Source: Acetofilamentum sp. (lineage in GTDB: Bacteria > Bacteroidota > Bacteroidia > Bacteroidales > DYOH01). From it: DNA of 64,000 nucleotides. The notes beneath the pieces are model-generated. The model saw only the letters and a list, made by a program, of their open reading frames with translations, searched no databases and had not been told where the DNA came from. Position 1 is the first letter of the stretch. Every line of letters starts with the position of its first letter. Positions 49,292-57,479 of this stretch are shown here, piece after piece. The translations under genes and the position numbers were made by a program. The stretch spans positions 1 to 64,000 of the forward strand of contig DYOH01000001.1 in NCBI GenBank assembly GCA_020720625.1, read 5' to 3'.

Positions 49292-51744
49292 TTTCTGATA
49301 TCAAAAATCTTGATGATTATAAAATAATATTTATTGTTGTTTTCCGCTGTGAGCAAATCCGGCTTAAATGTGGTTTGCAGTATAGAATTTTGGCAATCGC
49401 AGCCGTTTTTTTGCAGAAATTCATGTACCATCATCGATTTTGATTTTAGGGCATTAATTTCCTTTATTCTATCTACTTCGGCATTAAACGAAATTGCCTC
49501 AATGCTTATGTATAAATATGGGTTTTCGTTAATTAGCTGTATTACATCAAACAATAAATTAAAATATTCCGGTGAAACGCTTGTTTGATTTACATCAATT
49601 TTCATTTCGTATTGAAAAACAAGGGTATTTGTCGATTTAGTAGAATCTGCATCAATAAGCGATTGAATTTGATTTGCACCTGTAATATCTGTAATTCTTT
49701 GTGCACTGATGTTTTTAAATGCTTTTAAAGGTGGTGCCGTGAAAATGGTGTCTCCTTCAATTACTATGAAATGTTTTTTTGTGGCAAGGGAAGAATGATA
49801 GCTGTGCGAGTAAATTTCGGTTTTCTCGCTTTTCTCAAATAATTGATTAATGGTAGCTGTATCTGTATTAATGATGCTGTTTTCGATTAATAATAATAAA
49901 TCGTTCAATTGCGATTCTGCTCCAATAGTACCATTGCTCTCTTCTGTTTCTTGATTTAATGATTGTTTTACATAGCTGTTTATGGAATCTATTTTGCCAC
50001 TTACGTCATAAAACAGATTTTGCATTTCGCTTAAGTATCCTGTGATGGAATCGTTGGCCAATTTTCCTAAATCGTAGAAATTGTTTTTTACCGTAATTTC
50101 GGCTGCTTCTAATTGAGTACTGTCTGTAAATGGTTGTAAGCTTATGCTTTGAAATATTTGATAGAAATATTCCTGTTTAGGAACTTCAATGGTAATTTTT
50201 TGCGGTTTATATCCTTCGGCTTCAAAGAGTAAATCATATACCTTTCCGGGCTCAAATATGATAAAATATTTTCCAAGTGCTTTTTGCGATGTAAAACTGT
50301 ATTTTATTTTCTCCTTTGTAGATGTTTCAATTACAGATAGCTTTAGGTTTACAGGTTTTGGCGGATTGCCTGCCTGAAAAGTGCCGTTGAGTAGCGTTAG
50401 TGGAATGCTCTCATTTAGTTTTACGCTATATAAATCGTGCAGACGAATATTTCTTTTCTGATTACTTGAGTAGAATGCCAGGTTATTGGTGGTTGATGTT
50501 GTAAATGAGCGGTTGTTACCAACAGTATTTATTGCGAATCCTATGTTTTGTGCATTTCCGGTTTTGTTTTTTACCATCGGGCTCATAAAAATATCGAATC
50601 CGCCCATACTTTGGTACGACGATGAGCTAAAATAAAGCATCATGTTTTTGCGGTTAAAAAATGGATCAATTTCGTCGAGGGCTGTATTTATTACTTCCAG
50701 ATTTACAATAGAATCCCATGTTCCGTTATGTTTTTGGTCTATTTTATATATATCATACCCTCCTTTGCCGCCGGCTCTGGAGCTGCTGAAATATATTTCT
50801 TTATTGTTTTTTCCAAAAGAAATTCTTCCGTCGCCTTTTTGTAAAAAACTATAATTAAGTGGTTGTAGCTCAATTACTTTGTCTCCACTAATTTTGCATA
50901 GATATACAGAACTTTCATTGGGTGTGTCTTTATAAATGAGCAAATTTTCCTGCTCAAAATCCATTCCTGCAATTCTAATATTTTGTACATTTTGCATAAA
51001 ACTATTCGGAAACTCCAGAATTTTAGATTTTGTCCAGATTCCAAATTCATTCCTGCTCAGCATTATTTGGTTTCGGTTTTTCTTTAGGGAATCTTTTTCG
51101 AAATATAGAATAGTGCCATCAAAATTTACTACAACATTAATTTCGTCGTGGGCTTCGTTATTTATATTGCCTCTTAGACCACTTATTTCCGAGTATATTG
51201 TATCTTTTATTATTGACTGAGCATTTAAGGATGCATTTATCATCATTTTTGTATAGCCATAGAACTCGTCTTTGTTGCTAACCTTTTCAAGGTATTTATT
51301 AAAGTAATATATTGCTTTAGCAAATTGATAATCTAAATAATATAGCCTGCCTAAATCTTTATATATAATGGTAGGAGTATTGGAATATCCCGACTCCAGA
51401 ACGTATTCAATATAGGGTAGGGCGGTTTGCGGATCGCCATTTTTTTCGAGATGACATACAGCAATCAGATACTTTACATAAACTTGCTCTATATTAATAA
51501 ATTGAGAATCAATAAAGAACTGAAAGTTTTCGGAATTTTTCAAAAATTGAGGGGCTTTTAAAGAATCGAGTTCATATAAAATAGCCAAAGCTTTATCATA
51601 GTTTTCTTCGTAAATATAGTCAAGGCTTCTGTAAAAGTTTTTTTCATAAAGCTTTTTGTCAACCTGTTGAGCGTTTAAAAGCGTTTGGGTAAACAAAAAT
51701 AGTAATAAAGTAAGCAGCTGAAAAAGATTTTTATTTGGTCCCAT
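49288..51744 (-). CDS. PorE-like TPR/PD40 protein with a degenerate OmpA-like C-terminus
   Basis: 818 residues with signal peptide (LLTLLLFLFTQTLLNAQQ). TPR-like helices at about 25-190, PD40 propeller strands at about 200-440 (EIYFSSSRAGGKGGYDIY, LYFSSSSYQSMGGFDIFMS), a carboxypeptidase-regulatory beta domain at about 455-550, a helical linker, then about 735-818 with the OmpA spacing: LLFDVIQLINENPYLYISIE, then LKSKSMMVHEFLQKNG. The usual HTD before the loop and the RA pair are replaced (AIS, SK), so peptidoglycan binding is doubtful. It overlaps the yfiR-like gene, in the place YfiB holds in YfiBNR systems. Confidence 0.82.
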   Translation of the reverse strand: MGPNKNLFQLLTLLLFLFTQTLLNAQQVDKKLYEKNFYRSLDYIYEENYDKALAILYELDSLKAPQFLKNSENFQFFIDSQFINIEQVYVKYLIAVCHLEKNGDPQTALPYIEYVLESGYSNTPTIIYKDLGRLYYLDYQFAKAIYYFNKYLEKVSNKDEFYGYTKMMINASLNAQSIIKDTIYSEISGLRGNINNEAHDEINVVVNFDGTILYFEKDSLKKNRNQIMLSRNEFGIWTKSKILEFPNSFMQNVQNIRIAGMDFEQENLLIYKDTPNESSVYLCKISGDKVIELQPLNYSFLQKGDGRISFGKNNKEIYFSSSRAGGKGGYDIYKIDQKHNGTWDSIVNLEVINTALDEIDPFFNRKNMMLYFSSSSYQSMGGFDIFMSPMVKNKTGNAQNIGFAINTVGNNRSFTTSTTNNLAFYSSNQKRNIRLHDLYSVKLNESIPLTLLNGTFQAGNPPKPVNLKLSVIETSTKEKIKYSFTSQKALGKYFIIFEPGKVYDLLFEAEGYKPQKITIEVPKQEYFYQIFQSISLQPFTDSTQLEAAEITVKNNFYDLGKLANDSITGYLSEMQNLFYDVSGKIDSINSYVKQSLNQETEESNGTIGAESQLNDLLLLIENSIINTDTATINQLFEKSEKTEIYSHSYHSSLATKKHFIVIEGDTIFTAPPLKAFKNISAQRITDITGANQIQSLIDADSTKSTNTLVFQYEMKIDVNQTSVSPEYFNLLFDVIQLINENPYLYISIEAISFNAEVDRIKEINALKSKSMMVHEFLQKNGCDCQNSILQTTFKPDLLTAENNNKYYFIIIKIFDIRK

Positions 51745-51746
51745 TT

Positions 51747-52829
51747 TTATTTTTTAGAATCTTCTTGTTTTAAGTTGGTTTTTAGAATTGTACTAATGAT
51801 ATTGTCGAAAAGTTTAAAAATAAACTCTACACTGTAACCTGCTAGAAATGCCACTGCCAGAGGCGATAAATTGGCGATAAAACTTTGGCTTAATTCAGAG
51901 CGATCACCCCAGAATAATCCTACCATTAATCCCAGTAGTGCTCCCAAATTAATTCGTAAAGTATAATTTATGCGTGATTCATGTGAGAATAGCATTTTTT
52001 CGATTTCGGTTGTAAGATTTCTGAGCACAAAAGCAAATCCGCCCAATAACCCATATAGCAAAGGTAGAATATAAATATTGAGAATAAGGTTTGTATTGTT
52101 GGCCGATTGAAGCACATCCACCCGTTCCATATATGCTGGGTTTTGCCCAGGCATCATCATCATGTCGCCGGAGGCAATACCTCCTTGTTCTATTTGTGTT
52201 TCTGGAGTGTCTTTTCTAAATCTGAGAAATTCAAGATTATGCAAGGATTCCAATAATTTGATGCTACTATTTTTTTCGTTTTCGAGTTCTTCAAATTCGC
52301 TTTGCAGGATTCCAATTTGCAAACTTGTTCTTTTATTGGTCGATTTATCTATCAGGTTAAGATCGGAAACCTGAACCTCTATTTCCTTCATTCGAATGCT
52401 GGCTTTTTCAATGCTTTTGAGCAAAGTGGTGCCAATTACACTATAAATTTGCAAAATAAGCATTACAGCCATTGATAACAAGGCAAATGTTGTATAGAGT
52501 TTTACTGCGGAATGGGCAAGTGCAGGTTTAATTTTTTGTTTTATGAGTTTTTGCCATAGCGTAGGTGAGTTTATTGGTTGTTCGATGGTTGCTAAAAGGC
52601 TGTTGATGGTAACTGGATGAATCAATTTTACCATTTTTTGATAAGTATGCCAGAATTTAGCTTCCTCTTCGGGAGTCCATTTGTTTTCGCTGTTCAATTG
52701 TTTGGCTTTGGTCAGGATATTAATCTGATCTTCACTAATATCAATACCATGTTCTGCAATGTAGGAGAGTAAAAGCTGGGAATGTTGCACTGCTTCGCTT
52801 AAAAGCTGATTATTCACTGTGTTTGCCAT
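51747..52829 (-). CDS. Multi-pass membrane protein of unknown function
   Basis: 360 residues from ATG 52827-52829. A soluble N-terminal part (about 1-105, with EEEAKFWHTYQKMVKLIHPVT), a membrane helix at about 110-135 (LYTTFALLSMAVMLILQIYSVI), a coiled coil (about 140-215), a Met-rich spot (GDMMMMPG), then helices at about 250-275, 295-315 and 325-345. I recognise no family. It lies two bases upstream of the PorE-like gene and is almost certainly in the same operon as the YfiR-like protein. Confidence 0.7.
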   Translation of the reverse strand: MANTVNNQLLSEAVQHSQLLLSYIAEHGIDISEDQINILTKAKQLNSENKWTPEEEAKFWHTYQKMVKLIHPVTINSLLATIEQPINSPTLWQKLIKQKIKPALAHSAVKLYTTFALLSMAVMLILQIYSVIGTTLLKSIEKASIRMKEIEVQVSDLNLIDKSTNKRTSLQIGILQSEFEELENEKNSSIKLLESLHNLEFLRFRKDTPETQIEQGGIASGDMMMMPGQNPAYMERVDVLQSANNTNLILNIYILPLLYGLLGGFAFVLRNLTTEIEKMLFSHESRINYTLRINLGALLGLMVGLFWGDRSELSQSFIANLSPLAVAFLAGYSVEFIFKLFDNIISTILKTNLKQEDSKK

Positions 52830-52913
52830 CGGCCTTTGATTAAATAAAACAATCACTACCCAGATGCACTAAGTAGCGTTGATAAGATATAATTTTTTTT
52901 GCGAATTTAAGCA

Positions 52914-53366
52914 TTATTTTATGAGAATTTGAAATTTTTTCAGCTCATTAAATTCTACCAAGCCATTATCTTCGTATGATATTACTTGTACTTCCCACCA
53001 TCCGGGTTTTAAATCGCTAATTTTGGATTCTATAGAAACATAATATTTTCCATCCCTAATAGTTGATTTTGCAATCCCTTTTATGCTTTGAACAAAAAAT
53101 CTTTTGGTGCTGGCATACCTGTACCATTGAAACTCAAATTCGGGCAATTTATTTTGATTAAATTGACTAAAATCGTTTTTTTCAAAGAAAAGCACTAAGG
53201 CAAGGGTATCTGGTTTTGCAATACCATTTCTGAAGGCTGTTGGTAAAAATATGTTTTGATCGTCGGCTTTCCATACTACGTGCGCGGGTTTTAACAAACT
53301 GGATGGTTGCGCTGCCGTTACCAGATAGCATACTAAAATACTGAATACTAATATAATCTTTTTCAT
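52914..53366 (-). CDS. Small secreted protein of unknown function
   Basis: 150 residues with signal peptide (IILVFSILVCYLVTAAQ). The mature part is all-beta in appearance and holds FEFQWYRYASTKRFF, KYYVSIESKI and GWWEVQVISYEDNGLVEF, which resembles Ig-like domains such as DUF2914 only loosely. It precedes the membrane protein by 84 bases on the same strand and may belong to the YfiR-containing cluster. Confidence 0.6.
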   Translation of the reverse strand: MKKIILVFSILVCYLVTAAQPSSLLKPAHVVWKADDQNIFLPTAFRNGIAKPDTLALVLFFEKNDFSQFNQNKLPEFEFQWYRYASTKRFFVQSIKGIAKSTIRDGKYYVSIESKISDLKPGWWEVQVISYEDNGLVEFNELKKFQILIK

Positions 53367-53533
53367 GTGGCAATTTTTTTTCGTTTAATGCAATAGTATC
53401 TTATAAATTAAGCCGTTTACAAAAAAATATTTTTTTTATAGAATACGCTGACCCGTTTTGTAAAAAGTACTCTTGCGGATAATTTTTTGGTTTATCTTTA
53501 TATTTAAATTTGCAAAATTCGTACCATATCACA

Positions 53534-55060
53534 TTATTCCCATTCAATTGTAGCCGGAGGCTTTGAACTGATGTCGTAAACTACTCTGTTTACACCTTTT
53601 ACCCTATTTATAATTTGGTTCGAAATCCGGGCTAAAAACTCGTATGGTAAATGCGACCAATCTGCAGTCATTCCATCAGTAGAGTCCACGGCCCTGAGTG
53701 CCACAACTTTTTCGTAGGTTCTTTCATCGCCCATTACGCCAACAGATTGTATGGGGAGCAGAATAGCCCCAGCCTGCCATACTTTGTCGTACAAATTTTC
53801 GTCTTTTAGTCCTTGAATGTATATTGCATCAACTTCTTGTAGTAGTTGCACTTTTTCTGGGGTAATATCACCCAGTATTCTTATGGCCAATCCGGGTCCC
53901 GGAAACGGATGTCTATTTATCAGATTTAGTGGTATTCCAAGTTTTGCCCCAACGCGGCGCACTTCGTCTTTAAACAAAAGGCGTAAAGGTTCAACAATTT
54001 TTAGTTTCATATACTCAGGTAATCCTCCCACATTGTGGTGCGATTTTATGGTTGCCGATGGCCCTTTTACCGAAACAGATTCAATTACATCGGGGTAAAT
54101 AGTACCCTGTGCGAGCCATTTGGCATTTTCAATTTTATGCGATTCGGTATCAAAAACATCTATGAATGTTTTGCCAATGGCTTTTCTTTTTTCTTCCGGA
54201 TTGGTAATATTGGCAAGCGCATTGTAAAATAAATCCTTTGCATCAACTCCAATCACATTTAGCCCCATGCCTTTGTATGATTCCAAAACTTCGGGATATT
54301 CATTTTTTCGGAGCAATCCGTTGTCAACAAAAATACAGGTAAGATTTTCACCAATGGCTTTTTGCAGCAAAACTGCGGCCACCGAACTGTCTACACCGCC
54401 CGAAAGGCCAAGTATCACTTTTTCGTTTCCAATTTTGTTTTGAAGCTCGGCAATTGTAGATTCTATGAAAGAAGCAGGTGTCCAGTCGGGTTTGCATTGG
54501 CAAATATTGAGCACATAGTTCTCTAGCATTTTTTTTCCTTCGTTTGTATGATATACCTCAGGATGAAACTGAATGCCATAGGTAGATTCGCCTTTTATTT
54601 TGTAAGCACCAATTTTTACATCTTTTGTGCTTGCAATTATCTCATAGTTATCTGGTATTTTAGCTATTGTATCTCCATGCGACATCCAAACCTGTGTGTT
54701 TAACTGAACCGAGTGAAACAATTCGTTCGACTGATCTACAAATTCAAGGTTTGCCCTTCCGTATTCGCGATGCGCCGAAGGTAGCACTTCGCCACCAAAA
54801 TGATGCGCCAAATGTTGTGCACCATAACAAATACCCAAAAGTGGTTTCACTTTTTTGATATTTGATAAATCGGGCATTGGGGCTTCTTTATCGCGCACCG
54901 AGAAAGGACTCCCCGATAATATTACGCCTTTTGTAAATTCATCAACCTGAAAATGATTATAGGGTTGTATTTCACAGTAAACATTTAGTTCTCTGATTTT
55001 TCGAGCAATAAGTTGCGTATATTGCGAACCAAAGTCGAGAATTAGAATTTTATCGTGCAT
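53534..55060 (-). CDS. guaA: GMP synthase (glutamine-hydrolysing)
   Basis: 508 residues, full length. GATase domain with [18 protein letters not shown] and nucleophile Cys in [15 protein letters not shown] near residue 77; [11 protein letters not shown] supplies His and Glu. ATP-pyrophosphatase domain with P-loop [14 protein letters not shown] near 222, and the C-terminal dimerisation domain ending [16 protein letters not shown]. It converts XMP to GMP. It starts one base after the FAA-family gene stop and is last in a three-gene unit. Confidence 0.98.
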   Translation of the reverse strand: MHDKILILDFGSQYTQLIARKIRELNVYCEIQPYNHFQVDEFTKGVILSGSPFSVRDKEAPMPDLSNIKKVKPLLGICYGAQHLAHHFGGEVLPSAHREYGRANLEFVDQSNELFHSVQLNTQVWMSHGDTIAKIPDNYEIIASTKDVKIGAYKIKGESTYGIQFHPEVYHTNEGKKMLENYVLNICQCKPDWTPASFIESTIAELQNKIGNEKVILGLSGGVDSSVAAVLLQKAIGENLTCIFVDNGLLRKNEYPEVLESYKGMGLNVIGVDAKDLFYNALANITNPEEKRKAIGKTFIDVFDTESHKIENAKWLAQGTIYPDVIESVSVKGPSATIKSHHNVGGLPEYMKLKIVEPLRLLFKDEVRRVGAKLGIPLNLINRHPFPGPGLAIRILGDITPEKVQLLQEVDAIYIQGLKDENLYDKVWQAGAILLPIQSVGVMGDERTYEKVVALRAVDSTDGMTADWSHLPYEFLARISNQIINRVKGVNRVVYDISSKPPATIEWE

Positions 55061-55061
55061 T

Positions 55062-55673
55062 TTATTTTATATCAATTTTTAAACATTCCATTCCTTCTAT
55101 CTTAGCAAGCAGGCCATCTCCAATGGCAATGGGACCAACACCGGCAGGTGTTCCTGTAAAGATTAAATCACCAATTTTTAGAGTGTAAAATTTTGATAAA
55201 TAGCTGATTAAATAGTCAATATCAAAAATCATATCGCCTGTGTTTCCTTTCTGAACATTTTTGCCATTAATATCAAGACTAAAATGAATATTTTTTATAT
55301 CAGGAAATTTATTTTTTGGAAAAAAATCGCCGATAGGTGCCGAATAATCAAAAGCTTTGGCTATTTCCCAAGGCAAACCTTTCTTTTTTGCTTCGTTTTG
55401 CAAATCTCTGGCGGTAAAATCTATACCAATACCTATTTCGTTGTAATATCTGTGGGCAAACTGCGGTTCAATATTTTTTCCAATCCGATTAATTTTTATT
55501 ACAATCTCGGTTTCGTAATGTATATCTTTCGAAAAATCGGGGTAAAAGAAAGTTGCACCATTTCTCAAAATTGCATTTTCGGCTTTAGCAAAAAACACGG
55601 GAGCTTCCGGAACGGGATTATTTAATTCTTTGGCATGATCTATATAATTTCGGCCAATACATAAAATTTTCAT
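55062..55673 (-). CDS. Fumarylacetoacetate hydrolase family protein
   Basis: 203 residues, the short single-domain form. [25 protein letters not shown], the metal-binding YETEIVIKI near residue 53, [19 protein letters not shown] and [15 protein letters not shown] are family signatures. Relatives hydrolyse acylpyruvates or decarboxylate oxaloacetate; the substrate here is unknown. It lies between a DnaQ-like gene (seven-base gap) and guaA (one-base gap). Confidence 0.9.
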   Translation of the reverse strand: MKILCIGRNYIDHAKELNNPVPEAPVFFAKAENAILRNGATFFYPDFSKDIHYETEIVIKINRIGKNIEPQFAHRYYNEIGIGIDFTARDLQNEAKKKGLPWEIAKAFDYSAPIGDFFPKNKFPDIKNIHFSLDINGKNVQKGNTGDMIFDIDYLISYLSKFYTLKIGDLIFTGTPAGVGPIAIGDGLLAKIEGMECLKIDIK

Positions 55674-55680
55674 ATAATTA

Positions 55681-56457
55681 TTATTTTACATTTCCAAAAC
55701 CTGATCTTAATTTAATGGCGGTAAGCACTTTTTTTGTGTAAAGTGGAAAATCGCTATTCATCATCCATGCATAATAGCCTGGTTCCTGATTAAATACGTC
55801 TGTAACTTTTTTACCCTTGTGTTTTCCAAAATTAAATAATTCTTCGTCGTCGTTGCCATAAATAATTCGTCCGGCAAAATCAACATATTTCGATTGTGTG
55901 GTAAAAGTGGCCAATTTATCTACTTTTGTGGGTAAATCCTCGTACATATCTAATTGAGATTGAAGAATTTCCCAGGTAGCACGTATATCGGCTTCTGCTG
56001 AGTGCGCATTTTCAAGTGGTTTTTTGCAATAAAACTCATAAGCAGCTGCAAGTGTTCTCTGTTCTTTCTTAAAAAAGATTACCTGCACATCTATGAATTT
56101 GCTTTTTTTAATATCATAATCTGTTTCTGCTCTAAGTAACTCTTCTGCGAGTAGCGGTATATCAAACTTATTCGAATTGTATCCGCCAATATCTGATGCT
56201 TTAAAAATATCTACAATTTCGGTGGCAATTTCCTTAAATGTGGGTTTATTGGCCACATCTTTATCTGTAAAGCCGTGTATTTTGGAAGCTTGCGGGTTAA
56301 TTGGCATTTCCGGATTTATTACCCATGTTTTGGTAAATTCTTTTCCATCGGGAAAAATTTTTAAAATCGAAATTTCAACTATTCTGTCTTTGGCAACATC
56401 TAATCCTGTGGTTTCTAAATCGAAGAAGACAATTGGTTTTGTAAGTTCAAGCTTCAT
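55681..56457 (-). CDS. DnaQ-like 3'-5' exonuclease with ExoX-like C-terminal domain
   Basis: 258 residues. DEDDh exonuclease: IVFFDLETTGLD (Exo I), GGYNSNKFDIPLL (Exo II) and HSAEADIRATWEIL (Exo III). The C-terminal 60 residues, FNFGKHKGKKVTDVFNQEP and YYAWMMNSDFP, match the small domain found after the exonuclease in ExoX-like proteins. It lacks polymerase-clamp motifs I can point to; a role in repair or RNA/DNA trimming is likely rather than replicative proofreading. First gene of the unit ending with guaA. Confidence 0.85.
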   Translation of the reverse strand: MKLELTKPIVFFDLETTGLDVAKDRIVEISILKIFPDGKEFTKTWVINPEMPINPQASKIHGFTDKDVANKPTFKEIATEIVDIFKASDIGGYNSNKFDIPLLAEELLRAETDYDIKKSKFIDVQVIFFKKEQRTLAAAYEFYCKKPLENAHSAEADIRATWEILQSQLDMYEDLPTKVDKLATFTTQSKYVDFAGRIIYGNDDEELFNFGKHKGKKVTDVFNQEPGYYAWMMNSDFPLYTKKVLTAIKLRSGFGNVK

Positions 56458-56488
56458 TTATGTTTATTTTTTGATATTGATATGGATG

Positions 56489-56496
56489 CAAAGTTA
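56489..56496 (-). promoter_or_regulatory. Candidate -7 box of the exonuclease-FAA-guaA unit
   Basis: The minus strand reads TAACTTTG followed by C, a perfect TAnnTTTGC, 31 bases upstream of the first ATG. No TTTG at 19-21 bp. Confidence 0.5.
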
Positions 56497-56540
56497 TCTT
56501 TTTTTTTAGAATTTTTTAGCTTGAGATGGATTTGGCAAAA

Positions 56541-56572
56541 AAAAAGAGAAACAAATTCTTGTTTCTCTTTTT
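56541..56572 (-). terminator. Rho-independent terminator after the DUF2807 gene
   Basis: Perfect 14-bp stem (56541-56554 / 56559-56572), four-base loop; on the minus strand it is followed by a run of T residues. Confidence 0.85.
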
Positions 56573-56601
56573 GTAAACTGTTTCCTTTTCTGATGTTTGT
56601 T

Positions 56602-57291
56602 CTATTCTCCGTTTTCTAAAACACCCAATAAGGATATATCAGAATGAATATTTGTAGGATTTCCGTAGTAGGTTACAATTCCAATGCCGCTAATATTGGC
56701 CGACAAACTCTCGTTAGCGTATACTTTTGCATTTCCGGCACCTGATAAATCGATTTCAAACTTTTTGGTAATAAAGTCTTTCGCATCTAATGCACCAGCT
56801 CCTGAGATTGATACACTTGCTTTTTGTGCATTTCCGCTCAAATCTACTTTGCTGGCTCCGCTTAAATCCATTGTAAAATCCTGACAGTTTACATCCCACT
56901 CCATACTCGATGCTCCATTTACTTCTATGTTTATTGCTGATAGATTCCAGGTGTTTTCGCACTCCAAATCCACGGCTCCGTTTATTTCTATTTCTTCTAA
57001 TACTGGACTTGAAATCCAGATTTCAATTTCGTTGTTGATGCTAATATGTTCATTTTCTTTGAATTTGATAATAAGCTTATTCCCATTTTTGCTTACCTCT
57101 ATAAATTCAAAATCTTCTTCATCTGCTTCAATTTTAAGAGCATAGTTGGCTCCCTGGGTGAGCTTTACCGAGTAAGCACCATTTATCTCAAGGTTTGTAA
57201 ACGCTGAAACAGTGTAATTTTTCGTCTTTTGTGCAAATAATATTGGCGCTCCGGCAAACATTATTACTAATAGAATAAAATATTTTCTCAT
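56602..57291 (-). CDS. Head-GIN/DUF2807 adhesin-like secreted protein
   Basis: 229 residues with signal peptide (YFILLVIMFAGAPILFAQ). Typical DUF2807 pattern: LEINGAYSVKLTQGANYALKIEADEED near residues 34-60, then repeated Gly-Ala strand turns INGAVDLE, VNGASSMEW, LSGASKVDLSG, ISGAGALDA and LSGAGNAKVY. It folds as a right-handed beta helix, probably periplasmic or surface-exposed; function unknown. It is monocistronic with its own terminator, and divergent from a sigma-54 regulator. Confidence 0.88.
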   Translation of the reverse strand: MRKYFILLVIMFAGAPILFAQKTKNYTVSAFTNLEINGAYSVKLTQGANYALKIEADEEDFEFIEVSKNGNKLIIKFKENEHISINNEIEIWISSPVLEEIEINGAVDLECENTWNLSAINIEVNGASSMEWDVNCQDFTMDLSGASKVDLSGNAQKASVSISGAGALDAKDFITKKFEIDLSGAGNAKVYANESLSANISGIGIVTYYGNPTNIHSDISLLGVLENGE

Positions 57292-57354
57292 GGCTTTGTA
57301 ATTTTATCTTAATATATCATTTTTTGTGCCAATACATTTAAGTAATTGTTTTAT

Positions 57355-57414
57355 AATTATTTAAATAATTATTTAAACGAGGTTTTTTGACCAAAAAATG
57401 AACAAAAGTGTTCA
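57355..57414. promoter_or_regulatory. Palindromes upstream of the sigma-54 regulator gene
   Basis: A perfect 16-base palindrome AATTATTTAAATAATT at 57355-57370 and an inverted repeat TGAACA/TGTTCA with a four-base gap at 57399-57414, between divergent genes and 66-125 bases before the regulator's ATG. Operator-like; possibly autoregulatory. Confidence 0.4.
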
Positions 57415-57479
57415 AAAGTGGACATAATAGGATGAAAAGTCAGAAAAGTTTACTATTTTTAAAACAAAATTATTACACT

